This document shows positions 37,739-50,639 of a stretch of 64,000 bases of DNA, piece after piece; position 1 is the stretch's first letter, and each line of letters opens with the position of its first letter. The DNA lies in NCBI GenBank assembly GCA_963576735.1, contig OY755175.1:14338401-14402400 (forward strand), written 5' to 3'. The notes beneath the pieces are model-generated. The model did not search any database. It saw only the letters and a list, made by a program, of their open reading frames with translations, and had not been told where the DNA came from. The translations under genes were made by a program, and so were the position numbers. Origin of the DNA: Bedellia somnulentella (Eukaryota; Arthropoda; Insecta; Lepidoptera; Bedelliidae).

Positions 37739-40603
37739 ATTTTATCACTGAGAATTTTCTACTAGATTTTTCAAAGGCGAAGTAGAGCAGCATCTGTTGG
37801 ACATTCGCAATTAGATAAATAGAAGCAGTCTAATCAGAGATCTATTAACTTAGAAAAACATATACGTTTTTTTTTGGGTTTAATTAATAATTATTATTTT
37901 AAGCGATTTCATCTGAAAAGGTCTTCGTCAAGGAGGATGCCATTTGATTCGTATAAGTAGAATTAAGGTCCGTTTACTTGTATTTATCGCTGTGCAAATA
38001 TGCCGACCCAGCGCAGATTAGATATCAAGACAACCTATCTGCGAGGAATTGTGTCAACTGTTTCATCAACTTTTTATATAATTTTGTACCATTTCTGAGT
38101 ATCGATGATTAAGAAAATAAAACGGGGCTTGTTATGTTGTTGAAATATGTTTCAGTATTTTTTAAATTTTTTTTTTATACAAAGACAGAATATTAGGATT
38201 GCATATAAATCTGCGTTACAATCACGTTGTATTGTGTATTGTTCTTCATCTATTCTTTTCATAATTTTTAGGACAATAAATAAAATTCTCAGTATAATCC
38301 TAAGAATTTATGACCAAATGCATAAAGATGCCACAGATTTTTCCATGAAATTTTCAATTATGTTTTCTGCCAATTATTCCCAAGAAACATTACGGCATTT
38401 TTGTAATAGTTGAAAATGACTAAATAACGATGACTAAGGGGATGATACGCAAGTTATCGGCTCCAAAGAGGCGGTACAACAAAGTACAATGTTTAACTGG
38501 CAATTAATTCCAAGACAAAAAGCAACAAAGTGATAACTTTCGGGGACTCGCAACTGTCATCAATCAGCTATTGCATGCAACCCTTCCTTCAGTCTTTACT
38601 CGTTATACATAATTTATTATCAGATGTAATTAAAATTGCTGATGACGAAGCGTGATCATCGACTTTGCATGATTTATTTTATTTAGCTCCGTCGATATTA
38701 GAATTAAACATCAAAGGCAACTGAGGCGTCATAATGCTTGTAGGATCGTAAACTTTTAGATAAATCAGTTAAAACACGAAATTCCTCTGAACTGAATACC
38801 AGTAACAGCCTGTGGTGCTCTTAAAACAACAGAATATCTATCAATTGACATCCATATTCCAAATCAAATAATCTAGTCCAAATTTCTATAAAAATCATAA
38901 AGTAATAAATGTATTCATCGCGCCGTAATTCTCTGTGATGTTAATGTTTCATTCATTAGTCAGTCCCGGCTTGCATTGTCACAGTCTAATCATAATGAGC
39001 CACAAGATAACATTACATTTTGAGACGACTCGGCGTTGCGCGGGGGGCTGCTCCCGCCTGTGTATTGCTAGTGTAATTACCGCCGGTCTATTCCACTCCG
39101 ACGCTTTTACTACAATTTCATAAGATTCCGATTTTCTTGAAAAAAAAAATCAAAATTTTAAACAACTTATCTTAAAGATGTCGAAATTTATGCAGTTAAA
39201 GTTTTTGTTATTAAAATATTTAGTACAAAATAAGTATTCAAAGTTCTTGATAATATTATGTACACAGGAATATTATAAGCCACGTTGAGTGACTCAGCGC
39301 CACGGCTTTGTTCGCTCTGCATAGGATCCGCGAACGAACTTGTTTTAATTAATTTCATGTCCCGAACATGCCGCCCTGGCTGATCGTTATCTTCTAAGTA
39401 GTTGTTGTTCGACACGGTACACCCCTGATCTTTTCGGTAATTTAACGATTACCTCTATCAATGATGAAGTATGAATTAAGTTTTTATAAAAAATTCCATA
39501 TAATAAATCACAGTCAGCTCATCAAGAAAGGTTTTGATGTGCACCGGGTTAAGTAATAAATGATTTGTTTAATTAATTTAATTAATATCTACAACTTTAT
39601 CGGCGAGCTATTATCAATCGATTTTTATTTATGTCACTATGAGTGTGTATATTTATCAAGAAGATTAATTCGTTTGTAAAATTTCATATTGTTTTCCTTT
39701 GATTTTTCATACTGCAACTGTGGTTCTATTAGAAGGAACAGTTCTAAGTAGTGTAGTTATATATAATTAACAGCAATCGAATCATTATTTAATAGCAAAT
39801 GGTTGGCAAGTGGTTGGTATTGCGAAGGCGGCGAGTAACCGCTTGTTTGGGCCTCAGTTGCCCCGGCAACCGGTGAAATATGGGCCCTGTCTTTACTACG
39901 CTTATTACTGTTATTAGGTAAGGATAGCTATTAATTTAAACTTATATCAGAATTATTGTCGATAATATTTACCGACTGATTTGAACTGTTGTTAAAGCGA
40001 TATTTAATCATTTCGTGTTTGTTCAGCGTGAATGAATATGGTTTGAGTTTCATTTTAATCAAATTAAGGCCAATTATAATACATTTATATAATTAGGGAA
40101 GAATAATGTTTATCTCACAATAATCGATGTAATTACCAAAGACTGTTCGTATAATATATGCATTTTGCATTCATATATTTTTAAAGTATATTAATTAAAT
40201 TTTATCGATATGTTTTAAGATAACTTAATATACATGTTGATAAGATAATGTATTTTGTAAAAATAAAACTGTTCTTCCTCGTATCTGTGTTATAGCTACG
40301 AAATATCAGATTAAATTGGGTAAACAGAGATTTTGGTTTTTTGCTTTCACGCATACTTCATATTTGTATTCGTAACCCGAAAGAGTTTTACAATATTTTT
40401 ATCATGCTCTTTTTTCTAACAAAATCTTGCCACAATATTGGTCAAAATACTATTTTATCTATTTGCCAATTTGATTAGCATTTGCTCCTTTTTATCAGCG
40501 TAAAAACACAAGAGAACTGCGCTCTTCCATTAATTTATTCTAAGATACTAGTTCTTCGCAAAAAATATGTACTGCTTCTTATATTTGTTATTCAAAGCTT
40601 ATA
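37739..40603. other. Unique AT-rich DNA, nothing recognised
   Basis: No supported gene or repeat found. A GC-richer patch lies at 39840-39890. Confidence 0.5.
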
Positions 40604-40831
40604 GCTGTGTAGTGTCCCCATTTCTTCCGGTGGGTGTACGTAAGAGGCGACTAACGGACTTGGGGCTTTTTAAGGGATTTTTGGGCGATGCGGTTGGAGA
40701 CCCATCACCAACAACCTTTATTCTACCATCTTTTCCCCACTCAACTTCCAAAAGTGGCTGAGGAATTTCTAATTTCTCAGCTCTGGCTATCCCTTTTAGG
40801 GATTTATAGCCGTGAGTATATGTATATGAAT
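40604..40831 (+). repeat. SINE-A, near full-length with small 5' deletion
   Basis: gctgtgtagtgt is joined directly to ccccatttcttccggtggg; the usual cggcttagaatagcacta in between is deleted. The rest is intact to gccgtgagtatatgtatatg. Open frames across it are shadows. Confidence 0.92.
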
Positions 40832-42986
40832 GTCAAAGTTAAGACGTCAGTTTTACAAAAATCATTCAAAGGATCGTCAACCCAATTTTGATTTGGCGGC
40901 TCAGTTCAGTGAAAGAGCTTTCACCATCACAATGTTTAGCCATTCATTTTTTTGGTTTATCGTTGTAATCTTGTAATGTTCCTATGAATAAATTAGTTTT
41001 TAGAACTAAACTAATAAAGTGTTTTTTCATAGCAGCTAGTAATGATTGTGTAAGAATAACAAAACAACAATTATTACTAATTACAACAAAATTTTCTCAA
41101 CAAATCAAATACGATGACTGGCACAAGTTGAGTGGCCGCACGCAGAGAGAAATTAAGGCATGTCGTTTGCTCTCTCTGGTCAGTATGGACACGGTATTGC
41201 CACCTCTTTCACACTTAACAAGTTGGTGTTGAGCCATTCGAACATTGACATTGAAAACTATTATTTGTAGCTAAATAAATGCTAGTTTTAGATTAATATT
41301 CCCAGTAATGGAGTCATTAGTTAAAAAAGATTTCTGAGGTCTCAATGTGCTAAGTGAGATTTGTTTATCGTGCTAGTACACGAATTGATTGAATTTGTTT
41401 TCAATAATTGTAAAGTCGTCTGCTAGAACTTACTATTTTTAATTATAATCCTCTTAAAATAGTCATAAAAGTTGATAGTTTCTATAAAAAAAACTAGCAA
41501 TGATATATTAACTCAAAATCGTTCATAATAAGTTAGACGTTATTGGTAACAAAATTTGAAATATATGGTATTAATTGAGAATATGCACGAGCGAGTAATA
41601 TGAAAGGTTTGTTTCCGCCAAACGGATAACCGGTAATCGGAACCGGTTCGGTAAAATGTGGAGTTACGCGGGGAGAGGGCATGCGCGATATCAAAGCAGG
41701 TGTTCTACTATGCTCTTACTGACTCAATGAGAATTCCATTCCAGCCTGTACTAGAATGTCACAGATTTTTATACAATTCTTTGGATTGTTTAAATCTTAT
41801 TATCTAATTAACGTAGAAATAAAACATACTGACTTAGCATTTTTTAAAGGTCGTATTCGCCGTTAAAATATTGTTTATTTTTGTTCATTAAGATAAAAAT
41901 TTTGCATAACTTTCTAACTTAGTATTAACTATTACTGCTTATCAATAAAACTTTTAGATAGACATAGAGTATTGAAATAAAAACCTTATAGTAAAGAAAC
42001 AGGGACGGAAATACTTTTATTTTTAACGCGATGTTAATAATTTAGCGGTGGCGGCGCTACCAGCGCGTGGGGCCCCTTACAGGCACAGGTCCTGAATAAT
42101 GGATGCAACAATAATATGGGAATACTTGTAGACCGTCTGCGACGGACCAAGTAAGTACTCATACATTTCCTACATTGAGATGCATAATATTTGCTTATCC
42201 ATTCGCAATAGCTTTTTGACTGAATTGAATTTAGCGATAGACGCGATACGATAAAGGATTTAGAATTATTTATTAACAATTTTGAGTGTCAAACAATTTT
42301 TGACGCTTTTTAGATACCAAATATTTGTATGAAGAATAAGGATAGATACTTCGAGAATAATGAAAAACAAGCTATTGTAAATGTATTTCAAAACGTATAA
42401 CGCTTTTATGGTCTCACATTGTTTACGTTAATACGTAATTTTCCATGGTTTGCTAATTACCTATATATACTCAGAGTGTGGGTGGAAGAATTTGTTACCA
42501 TGGAAATATGTTTGAATGAACATATTGGACGTACGAATACTAATTCCATAATTTTGAATTTATTCAAATAGGCTTTTAAGGTTTCATAGCCGAATCGGAA
42601 AATATTGGTACTATATTGTAGAAGAACATTTAAAGTTAGATCCAAATTATATCTATGTAAACTGGCAACCGCTTTAAGGTTTTACGGGGGCTCATGATTC
42701 ATGAAACATATTTTTTTATAATAGCCGTACATGTGGGTGTACGGATAGTTTATGAAAAATACATAGAAATTTGACAGAATTTATAGATTAAAGGATATGA
42801 ATTCCTGAAGAGATAAAATGTGTGTGTGCCGTGCTAACTTTTGAATGAAGAGAGTGCAAAATTGAAATAAAAAAAGCGGTACACGGTACACCTCAACAAA
42901 TAGTATCAACGATCGTCGGTTTGACCAAGATAAAGCGAACAGTTTTGTGATATCGCACATTTTATAAATCTGCTTACTTGAATTTA

Positions 42987-43262
42987 CCTTTTTGCTGTGT
43001 AGTGTCGGCTTAGAATTGCTGTGTAGTGTCGGCTTAGAAAAGCACTACCCCATTTCTTCCGGTGGGTGTCGGTAAGAGGCGACTAACGGTATGGGGGCTT
43101 TTGAGGGATTTTTGGGCGATGCGGTTGGAGACCCATCACCAACAACCTTTATTTCACCATCTTTTTTCCACGCAACTTCCAAAAGTGGTTGAGGAATTTC
43201 TAATTCCTTAGCTCTGGCCCCTTCTAGGGATTTATAGCCGTGAGTATATGTATGTATGTATG
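42987..43262 (+). repeat. SINE-A with tandemly doubled head
   Basis: A full copy whose first 24 bases occur twice in direct tandem, at 42993-43016 and 43017-43040 (both tgctgtgtagtgtcggctta + gaa). The tail is (TATG)n ending in tatgtatgtatgtatgt. A 9-bp direct repeat TTGAATTTA at 42978-42986 and 43263-43271 is a plausible target duplication, leaving seven extra bases (cctttt-like) before the head. Confidence 0.9.
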
Positions 43263-43293
43263 TTGAATTTATATTTAATCAATATGAAATAGT

Positions 43294-43428
43294 GCTATGC
43301 AGAGTCGGCTTAGAATAACACTACCCCATTTCTTCCCGTGGGTGTTCGTTAGAGGTGGCTAGGTATGAGGCTTTTTAAGTGGTTTTTGGGCGATGCGGTT
43401 GGAAACCCATCACCAACGATACTTTATG
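43294..43428 (+). repeat. SINE-A, 3'-truncated copy
   Basis: tgcagagtcggcttagaata to gcgatgcggttggaaacccatcaccaac, then unrelated sequence. It lies only about 30 bases after the tail of the previous copy, in the same orientation, giving a head-to-tail pair. Confidence 0.9.
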
Positions 43429-44884
43429 TCTACCTATTCTTGCAACCAAGAAAACCCTTCACGGGCGAGGCCGACTCGTACATGACCAGTTTTTCTATTC
43501 AATGAATACGTCTTACAAGTGTATAAAGTTAACCCACCGTCAAAACAAACAATTTAGCTTCATTATTTCCTCACTATCTTTGCAGTTCCAATAACTTACG
43601 AAAACAAATTAATTTAGTATTCCTACAATCTTGTCGCTATGAACCCATTCATTAGCTAGGTGATAAATATTGAGGGGTTCAATAAAAGTGGTCTCGTGTT
43701 ATCTTAACAAAATAATTAATTGGCTCTCAAAGCTCGGGTTTATCACTGGCATAAATTAAAGCACAGTTGCGCGAGGCGGGGGGAGCGGGTCCCGTCCACG
43801 CACGTAGTGTAACTTTTAATTGAGTTGAGCTCTTTCAATGCTGCCAACAGAGTCAGTTATGAAACCGCCGGAGGAGATTACACCTTCTTTTTACTGATGC
43901 ATTTAACTAATAAGCATTGTATATATGGTTTATGTTGTAAAATATAATCAATAAATCATTGAATATAAAGCTAACAGAATTTTGGCTGCAATATATAGGT
44001 ATTTATAGAAAAAAGAGTAGACAGATGGTTGCAGCGGATTTAAGTTTTATTAATTAGTATTCGATCATTTTATGATAAAAAAATAAACATCAATAAATAT
44101 GTAGGATGCTAAACGTTTACTAAAAATAAGTCAAGATTAAGAAATTTCACCATTGTAATAAACGCTAGCACAGTTGGTAAACGCTGGCAACTGTTGCCGG
44201 TGCACTTGATTTCGCTGGGATGGGCCGAATTTTCCTTTATATGCTGTATTTTATATTTGGCGGCGAAGCTATTAGAATAAAGACAACCGGACGAGGAGAC
44301 TCATTAATTTAGATGATTGTATAATTATCTAAATATAAACGGAGCGAGACGCCCACAGTGGGAGGGGGGATGTGCCAACCCGAAAAGGGGGAGGGGAGCG
44401 GGCACTCGTTTTTAATTAAACCGGCGATGAAATGAAGTGGTCCGTATAATAATGGCTAGACATGTTTTAACAGAATTTTAACTCATATTTATTTACAAGT
44501 AATTAATTTATTTCTGGAAGATCTTAGAACTACTCTCAAGTCCTCAAGACTTGAAGAAAACTAAAAACTTTTTAATGACTGCAATATCTTGCTTACACAC
44601 ATTTACTTGGCATGTTAATGAATAAATATGCGTGTGGGTATCCCTAATTGGCATACGATGTTGGTAACGATATATTTCACCCCATTGTGATGGAAAATTA
44701 GAAGGGTTGTTTTCCTCTCTCTCTCTCGCCTCTATTTGTTTTTCGTTAAAGCTTTAATTAAAAGTAGGTTTATTTAGAAGAAAATTTATGTTTTAAGTAA
44801 ATACATTCTTGAGAGCTTAATTATCTCTTTATAATTGAGTTTTACCTGGTGAATTATTATATATATATAAACATAATAATAAAC

Positions 44885-45124
44885 ATAAACGTTCACGCCG
44901 AATATCCCCGAAGGGGTTGGCAGAGGTACTAATACTTCTGAACATCACGTGACTTTGTCACCTGGTGTTCAGAGTACCCACGTTTTGCATGGACAGTGTA
45001 CTCACGTGATAGGGGGCAGGCCTATCGCCGTTTTTTGTACGAATACACTGTCACATGACTAAGTACAACTCAGCCATGTGGGTTTCCTCACGATGTTTTC
45101 CCTCACCGTTAACAACCATGATAA
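44885..45124 (-). repeat. SINE-B, near full body without tRNA head
   Basis: The best copy of the SINE-B body. Read on the plus strand: gccgaatatccccgaaggggttgg, acttctgaacatcacgtgac, gtcacctggtgttcagagta, cccacgttttgcatggacag, aggcctatcgccg, tgtgggtttcctcacgatg, ccgttaacaaccatga. It contains an internal hairpin (gaacatcacgtgac / gtcacctggtgttc). It is followed by a (TA)n run at 45126-45143. Confidence 0.9.
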
Positions 45125-46089
45125 ATATATATATATATATATAGTTTTTATATTACCAAACGAAATGAAACTTGGCCAATCCTAGAACTATAACGAAAGT
45201 TGCGGAGCTCATGCTTTAAAATAGCAAACTAGCTTTGTTATGAAGCTTAACTTTGTCGTAGCTATGTTAAGTTTTTTTCAAACTTGGAGTTTAAATGTTA
45301 AGCTAAATTTATTAAATTTTATTTAAGCCCCATTTGAGTCGTTTGGGAAAACTTAATATTTTAATCGAAAGTGTTTTTTTTTTAAATGACCTATATCGAC
45401 CTTACATCATACTGTAAGTAAATTGAAATATGAATGAATGACCATTGTCATACTTTATGTAATTTAAATAAATTATGTTTGGCTAAAGAGTCGATTTTAT
45501 GTTAGATGGCGCATAACTTAATTTAAGTGCATAACTAAGCTAAAGTACAGGAAACTTAAAGTTTAGCTTGTTAATTAATATTCGATTAGAGTTCTACATA
45601 TAGTGGCAAATAAAAAAAAAAACTAACCTCAAAACTTCAGATACAACAACGTCGTATTGAAGTGTCATTACTACGGCAAATTCCACCAAATTCGACAACC
45701 ATGATGGCAACAAGTGTCTTTATGTTTGACAACTAGGTATATTATGTTTATAAACAATTAAAGAATGTAGCGGGTAAATTGCATAAACAGCTGCGGCTCG
45801 TCAACTTTAAGCGCAGCAAACCAAGCGATTTCTGGTAAAACGACTCTTCTAAATAGTTACCTAGAGGCTTTAACTATGGGGCCTGTGTGTGGCGCGTCCA
45901 GGTTTTGTACCTCGACAGTCCCACCGATCTCCAACCAACACGGTGCACAAAAAAAACTGAACAATAACAGAAAAAAAACACAAAATTAACGAAGAAACTT
46001 AAAAACAGCACTGATAACTAGAGTCTTGTATTTACACTGTCCAATAAAAATGTTTAAGCGACACATAACCGCCCTATAAAACTTAATAA

Positions 46090-46360
46090 AGAATAATACA
46101 AAGAACTACGGAAAAAGTGTTAAATACGCGCAGAGAGCAGCGATACCACCCCTCACAGTGATTCAGGCGCGACTGAACCACGCGGTCACGCCGGGCGTCG
46201 CGGGGGAAGCAAAGCTGCGGGAGGGGGGCAGGCACCCCGCACCTCCGCCATATTATTTGATTAATTCGCCTCCCCCTCGACGGCAAGTCGTTACGAAGAC
46301 GATAAGTTTTTAAACAGACCGACTTACCAAGGACCCGGATAGAACCTTCACCTACTTCTT
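46090..46360. promoter_or_regulatory. GC-rich unique island
   Basis: Strongly GC-rich between about 46165 and 46290 inside AT-rich DNA, with no repeat match. A consensus donor on the minus strand (CTTG|gtaagtc at 46328/46327) lies at its edge. It could be a promoter-associated island or enhancer; function is not shown. Confidence 0.25.
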
Positions 46361-46737
46361 TCATAATAATTTAATTACAATTGTGCTTATTTTTTATGAG
46401 AAGCTTTAAGTTAATGATTGTATCCAGAAAACAGACTAATTAAAGTTAAATAAATGGAAGGAAAGCTTCTTGGTGAAAAAAAAACTCCTTCAGCGTTGAG
46501 CGAATGCGCTTAAAGTTCTTATTCGTTTGAAGTTATCTCAATTTGTAGTCAGCTGTTTTTCTGGGTCTAAGCTCATGTTTTATTTTGACAAATAAAAAAT
46601 TTAAATAGGTAGATACGATTTCAAATTTTTATACAAAAGCCAATTATGATCCCCTATTAATTTTTAAGTTAAAAGTCGTTATGAGTAAACGATACGATAA
46701 TATTGAAGTATGTGAGTGAGGGGGCAAAAGTAAATTT

Positions 46738-46832
46738 TATTCATTATAGTCACGTGAAGTTCATAAGTACCTCTGCCAACTCCTTCGGGGATATACGGCG
46801 TGAATGTTTGAGTTTGTGTTTCAATAAGGTAA
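46738..46832 (+). repeat. SINE-B 3' end
   Basis: agtcacgtgaagttcataagtacctctgccaac, tccttcggggatatacggcgtgaatgtttgagtttg. Short 5'-truncated copy preserving the SINE-B 3' terminus. Confidence 0.8.
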
Positions 46833-47119
46833 TAAAAATCCTACCCTAAGGATTAAAGTTTGCTATTCGGTGCAAATAAATACTTTATCATTGATAGTAG
46901 ATATTAAGTGGTACCTAAATAGTTTAAACCAGTAAACATTTTGCCAACGATAGTAGATATTTTGTGGCAATTACAATAAAGTATTACTTAGTCTTGAATA
47001 AGGTTTTCCAATAACTACTGATCCAATAAAATACAATATCAAATCAACATCATTTTCCTGATTTTTATTTACCATCCAACATATTGTATGCACGAACGTA
47101 CGGCAATTCTAATAAATAA

Positions 47120-47359
47120 CATATACTCACGGCTATAAAACCCTAGAAGGGGTAGCCAGAGCTAAGGAATTAAAAATTCCTTAGCCACTTTTGGAAGTTG
47201 CGTGGGGAAAAGATGGTAAAATAAAGGTTGTTGGTGATGGGTCTCCAACCGCATCGCCCAAAAATCCCTTCAAAAGCCCCAATACCGTTAGTCGCCTCTT
47301 ACGTACACCCACCGGAAGATATGGGGTAGTGCTATTCTAAGCCGACACTACACAGCAAA
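47120..47359 (-). repeat. SINE-A, full-length, 12-bp target duplication
   Basis: Complete copy in reverse, from catatactcacggctataa to ccgacactacacagc. Flanked by TCTAATAAATAA at 47108-47119 and 47360-47371. Unusually the TATG tail is reduced to a single tatatg, so the tail need not be long. Low divergence suggests a young insertion. Confidence 0.93.
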
Positions 47360-47579
47360 TCTAATAAATAAATGTATACAATTTTTCAAATCCTTAACTA
47401 ACACAGAGTAGACACACAATAGGTGGCGGCATACAAGAAAGAGGTTGGTCCAATTATTCGGGTATTATCACTATAATTTGGTCCGGCCCAATCGATCAAT
47501 GGATGCGCGGACGCCCATGATGATCGAAGATCCTGTAACATTTACGAACAGGAAAACTTTCGAATAGTTGAGAGATCTA

Positions 47580-47642
47580 CATACACCCATATATTCACGG
47601 CCATAAATCCTCAAAAGGGGTAACCAGAGCATCAGAGCTAGA
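47580..47642 (-). repeat. SINE-A 3' fragment
   Basis: catatattcacggccataaa, tcctcaaaaggggtaaccagagc match the SINE-A 3' end in reverse; the rest is missing. Confidence 0.65.
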
Positions 47643-48118
47643 AAGTATTCAGATCTACGTATACTCAAATAAACATAGTAAGTAAGAAACACAAGAAAGT
47701 CATTTACAGATTTAACAAAATTTCTATACATTAATACGTCAGCGCTAACTTTTGAAAGCAATACCGATGCTAACGAATAACTGGTCCATAAATCTTATTC
47801 AGACTAAGCAATTTATGAACGTTTCGTGGTCCATGAATATATCTTACGAGAGCCAGAGTCCGAGCCGGCACGGAAATTAATCTTTGTTTTCAACTTAATG
47901 GGACTTATTAATCACAGGTATTATACTTAGATGAATATAATGTGGTAATCAATGGCTCCGATAGATATGAAAGGTGTTTTAAAGTTATTAGGAGCGGTGG
48001 GACCGTTAGCTAACCTGTTTCGAAGCTTGACAGGTGATGTGAGGGCAGGACGTTTGTTAGCATTAGAACTTATCAAAATATACATTTCGTATTATAGAAA
48101 TTGATGGTTTACTTTGAC

Positions 48119-48515
48119 AACCATGATAGCTCAGTGGGTAGAGCACCGCTTATCGTGCAAACGATGAGAGTTCAAATCCCGGGTTGGGCCTACACCTATT
48201 CATATTTTTCAACAAAAATACCAAAAACAAAAACAACAAACAAACAACAAACCAAAAACACACCTTTCATAATTTGTTTTACCTATAGTCATATTTGTGA
48301 TTTTTGTCATGGTTTTTAACTGTGAGGGAAAGCACCGTGAGGAAACTCACATGGCTAAGTTGCGCTAAGTCATGTGTCAGTGTATTCGTACAAAAACGAG
48401 GATAGGCCTGCTCCCTATCACGTAAGTACACTGTCGCGTGATGTTCAGAAGTATTTTTACCACTGCCAACCTCTTCGGGGATCTACGGCTTGAAATTTTG
48501 AGTTGAGTTTTAGTT
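48119..48515 (+). mobile_element. SINE-B with tRNA-like head
   Basis: The only copy with a readable head. 48121-48193 contains atagctcagtgggtagagc (A box) and gagttcaaatcccgggt (B box), ending gggcctacacc. An AT-rich linker leads to gtcatggtttttaactgtgagggaaa and the SINE-B body: gaggaaactcacatggctaag, gataggcctgctccctatcacg, gttcagaagtattttt, ctgccaacctcttcggggat and ctacggcttgaaattttgag. Part of the central palindrome is deleted. The linkage of head and body is confirmed by 58972-59272, where ggcctacacc is again found on the head side. Confidence 0.85.
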
Positions 48516-49137
48516 TGATGGTTGAAATCAAAATTATTGAACCTCCATTTGACTGCGAAGACAATAGGTATTCAATTGTACGTGCACAAATGAAAAGTTG
48601 GTTAATTCTTAAGACAGCGAAGACAAGGAAACAAGGACACAAATTAGAGAGGTTGCAGGATTGCAGTGGAAGTCGGGCGGGCCACACAATACGCCAAATG
48701 ACGAGCGGGCGGGTCGGCAGCTCGGTACGCTACGCAAATGAAGAATATTGTAGGACGGTGTGAATGCCTCTTAATGATAGAAGCCAGCATACTCACTCAT
48801 ACATATATAGATTGTGGAATTGCAATTGTCATCTTGATTTTAATCCACAATCCATTTAATTGGCCTTTCGTTCATTTAAAAGTAGATGATTGGATATATT
48901 TTTTATTTATACCTGTACTCTTAATATTGTTTGAATTTCTGCTCTGAACAAGCGTTTTATATTTAATTTATCTACTTATAGTTTGAATGTGACCGTGGGT
49001 TGCCGACACTTTATTATAGAATAAGTGATGTCCGTTGCAGAGTTTAGCAATAGATTGGGACGTATGCCAACAAGCGGACCGGAACAACAGATTTTTCACT
49101 CTTGTTATACAGTACTGATTAAAATAGTTTATTAATA

Positions 49138-49750
49138 CTATGAGCGTATAATAGCGTTCGTTTTCAGCATATGAAAAAAAAATAAGATTTTATTTGTTTT
49201 GTCGCGTGTGCCTAACAGTGATGAGAAAAAAGGTGAGAGCTGAGACAAGAGGTGAGAAGATGGTAAGGATGCTGAAATGTATTGAAACAGGAGACGGTCT
49301 GAGGTGCTATCGAACGAGCGCACATTACGTTCGATTGTAGTGTAGGGCCAAGCGCGGCCTAATTGCCAGCATTGTGTCGGCATGCAGATGTGAATGGGCT
49401 TTGATTTGAGGCAGGCTGTCGGGGGCCGGGGACTGGGGCCAGGGGACAAATCGCTCGTTACGGCTGCAGGTAAACTTTCATTGAGCGTCGGAAGGCGTCG
49501 GACGTGAGAGCGGCCGACAAAATGCCCTCGTTATTCGCCGCCGAATCACTCGGTCATTGTGTTCGGGGAAACGGTAGACGCGGTCGCTGGATCACGAAAA
49601 AGACTTTAATGAGGCGTGAGAGGGCTCTAAATGAACGATTGTATACAAGGATTGGTTTAATGAAGGATCTGTTCAAATAGCATGAAATTAACGCCAATCG
49701 CGTTTTATTGTCGAGGACTAATTTAGTAAGTACGTAACTGTAATTAATGT
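49138..49750. promoter_or_regulatory. GC-richer unique island
   Basis: About 49300-49620 is less AT-rich than its surroundings and repeat-free, with gggggccggggactggggcc near 49420. A 103-codon minus-strand frame at 49138-49449 has no recognisable domain. Candidate regulatory DNA only. Confidence 0.2.
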
Positions 49751-50383
49751 GCATTGTTTGATTTAGACAAAGTAAATGATTCGGATAATGTGATGATAAT
49801 TCGCAAAGTCCAACGGCTCACCTGTTGCTCTATGGGGATGAGAGGAAAAAGTGTGTCGTTATCTGAGTAGAGCAGGGTGCGGGGCTAGGGGCGAGGGGCG
49901 AGAGGATCAGCGGTGGCAAACTTTGTACGCACCCGTCAACGATATCGCCGAACACACCGAGCCAATTAAAATCGCTGGCTGTAGACATTTTGTCTTGCTT
50001 GTTAGGTTTCCCTTAATGAGACAAATAACTTGCGTACATGTATTCGTCAATTAGTGAAGAGTAGAACCACGGTGCAAATTCGAGAAATATTAAAGTCAAT
50101 AATAAGTTTTGTGAGGTACAAGGACAATGTATGTCATGTCTGGGAGACAGGTGCGTTGAGGTAGGCAGGGGTGCATGCTGCCTTGCCTGCGACGACGGCT
50201 GCCTCCTATTACGTGAATATAAAGATTATATACACGCACCTTAATTACCAGGGTGTTTATTTTTATTATACTTCTAAAAAATAATTACTTTTTAAGTGTC
50301 TGTTATAGGCAGGATATACACAAATAATGACTTGTTTCTTTTTCTACGGTTCTCAAATGTGTCTCAAATAATTATATGACTAA

Positions 50384-50465
50384 CGCCCGATTTCTGAATT
50401 GAATATTCCAGCTGAGTACAACTTAAGTATCGTTCAGCTTGAATACTCAATTCAGAAATCGGGCG
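50384..50465. mobile_element. Foldback MITE, 82-bp deleted copy
   Basis: Same termini as 5920-6057: CGCCCGATTTCTGAATTGAA ... TTCAGAAATCGGGCG, flanked by TAA on both sides (50381-50383, 50466-50468). It lacks about 56 bases covering the loop and the inner part of the right arm. Confidence 0.88.
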
Positions 50466-50639
50466 TAATATACCAGTGTGTCGATAATCAAAACACATGT
50501 ACACAACTGTTGTTTGAAATCATGATGAAATTAAAATATTTCAAGTTCGATAATTCTAAACACTACTTACATAAACGCGATAAGTCGTCATTGGTAAGTT
50601 GCTTTTAACTGAAAGACGTCATACAAAACGGGGACTTAT

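Noticed and set aside
45126..45143. (TA)n run next to SINE-B
   Set aside because: Plain dinucleotide repeat; no evidence for a separate element or function.
48119..48193. Functional tRNA gene
   Set aside because: A and B boxes are present but the anticodon arm does not form a proper 5-bp stem and 7-base loop, and the sequence continues into the SINE-B body.
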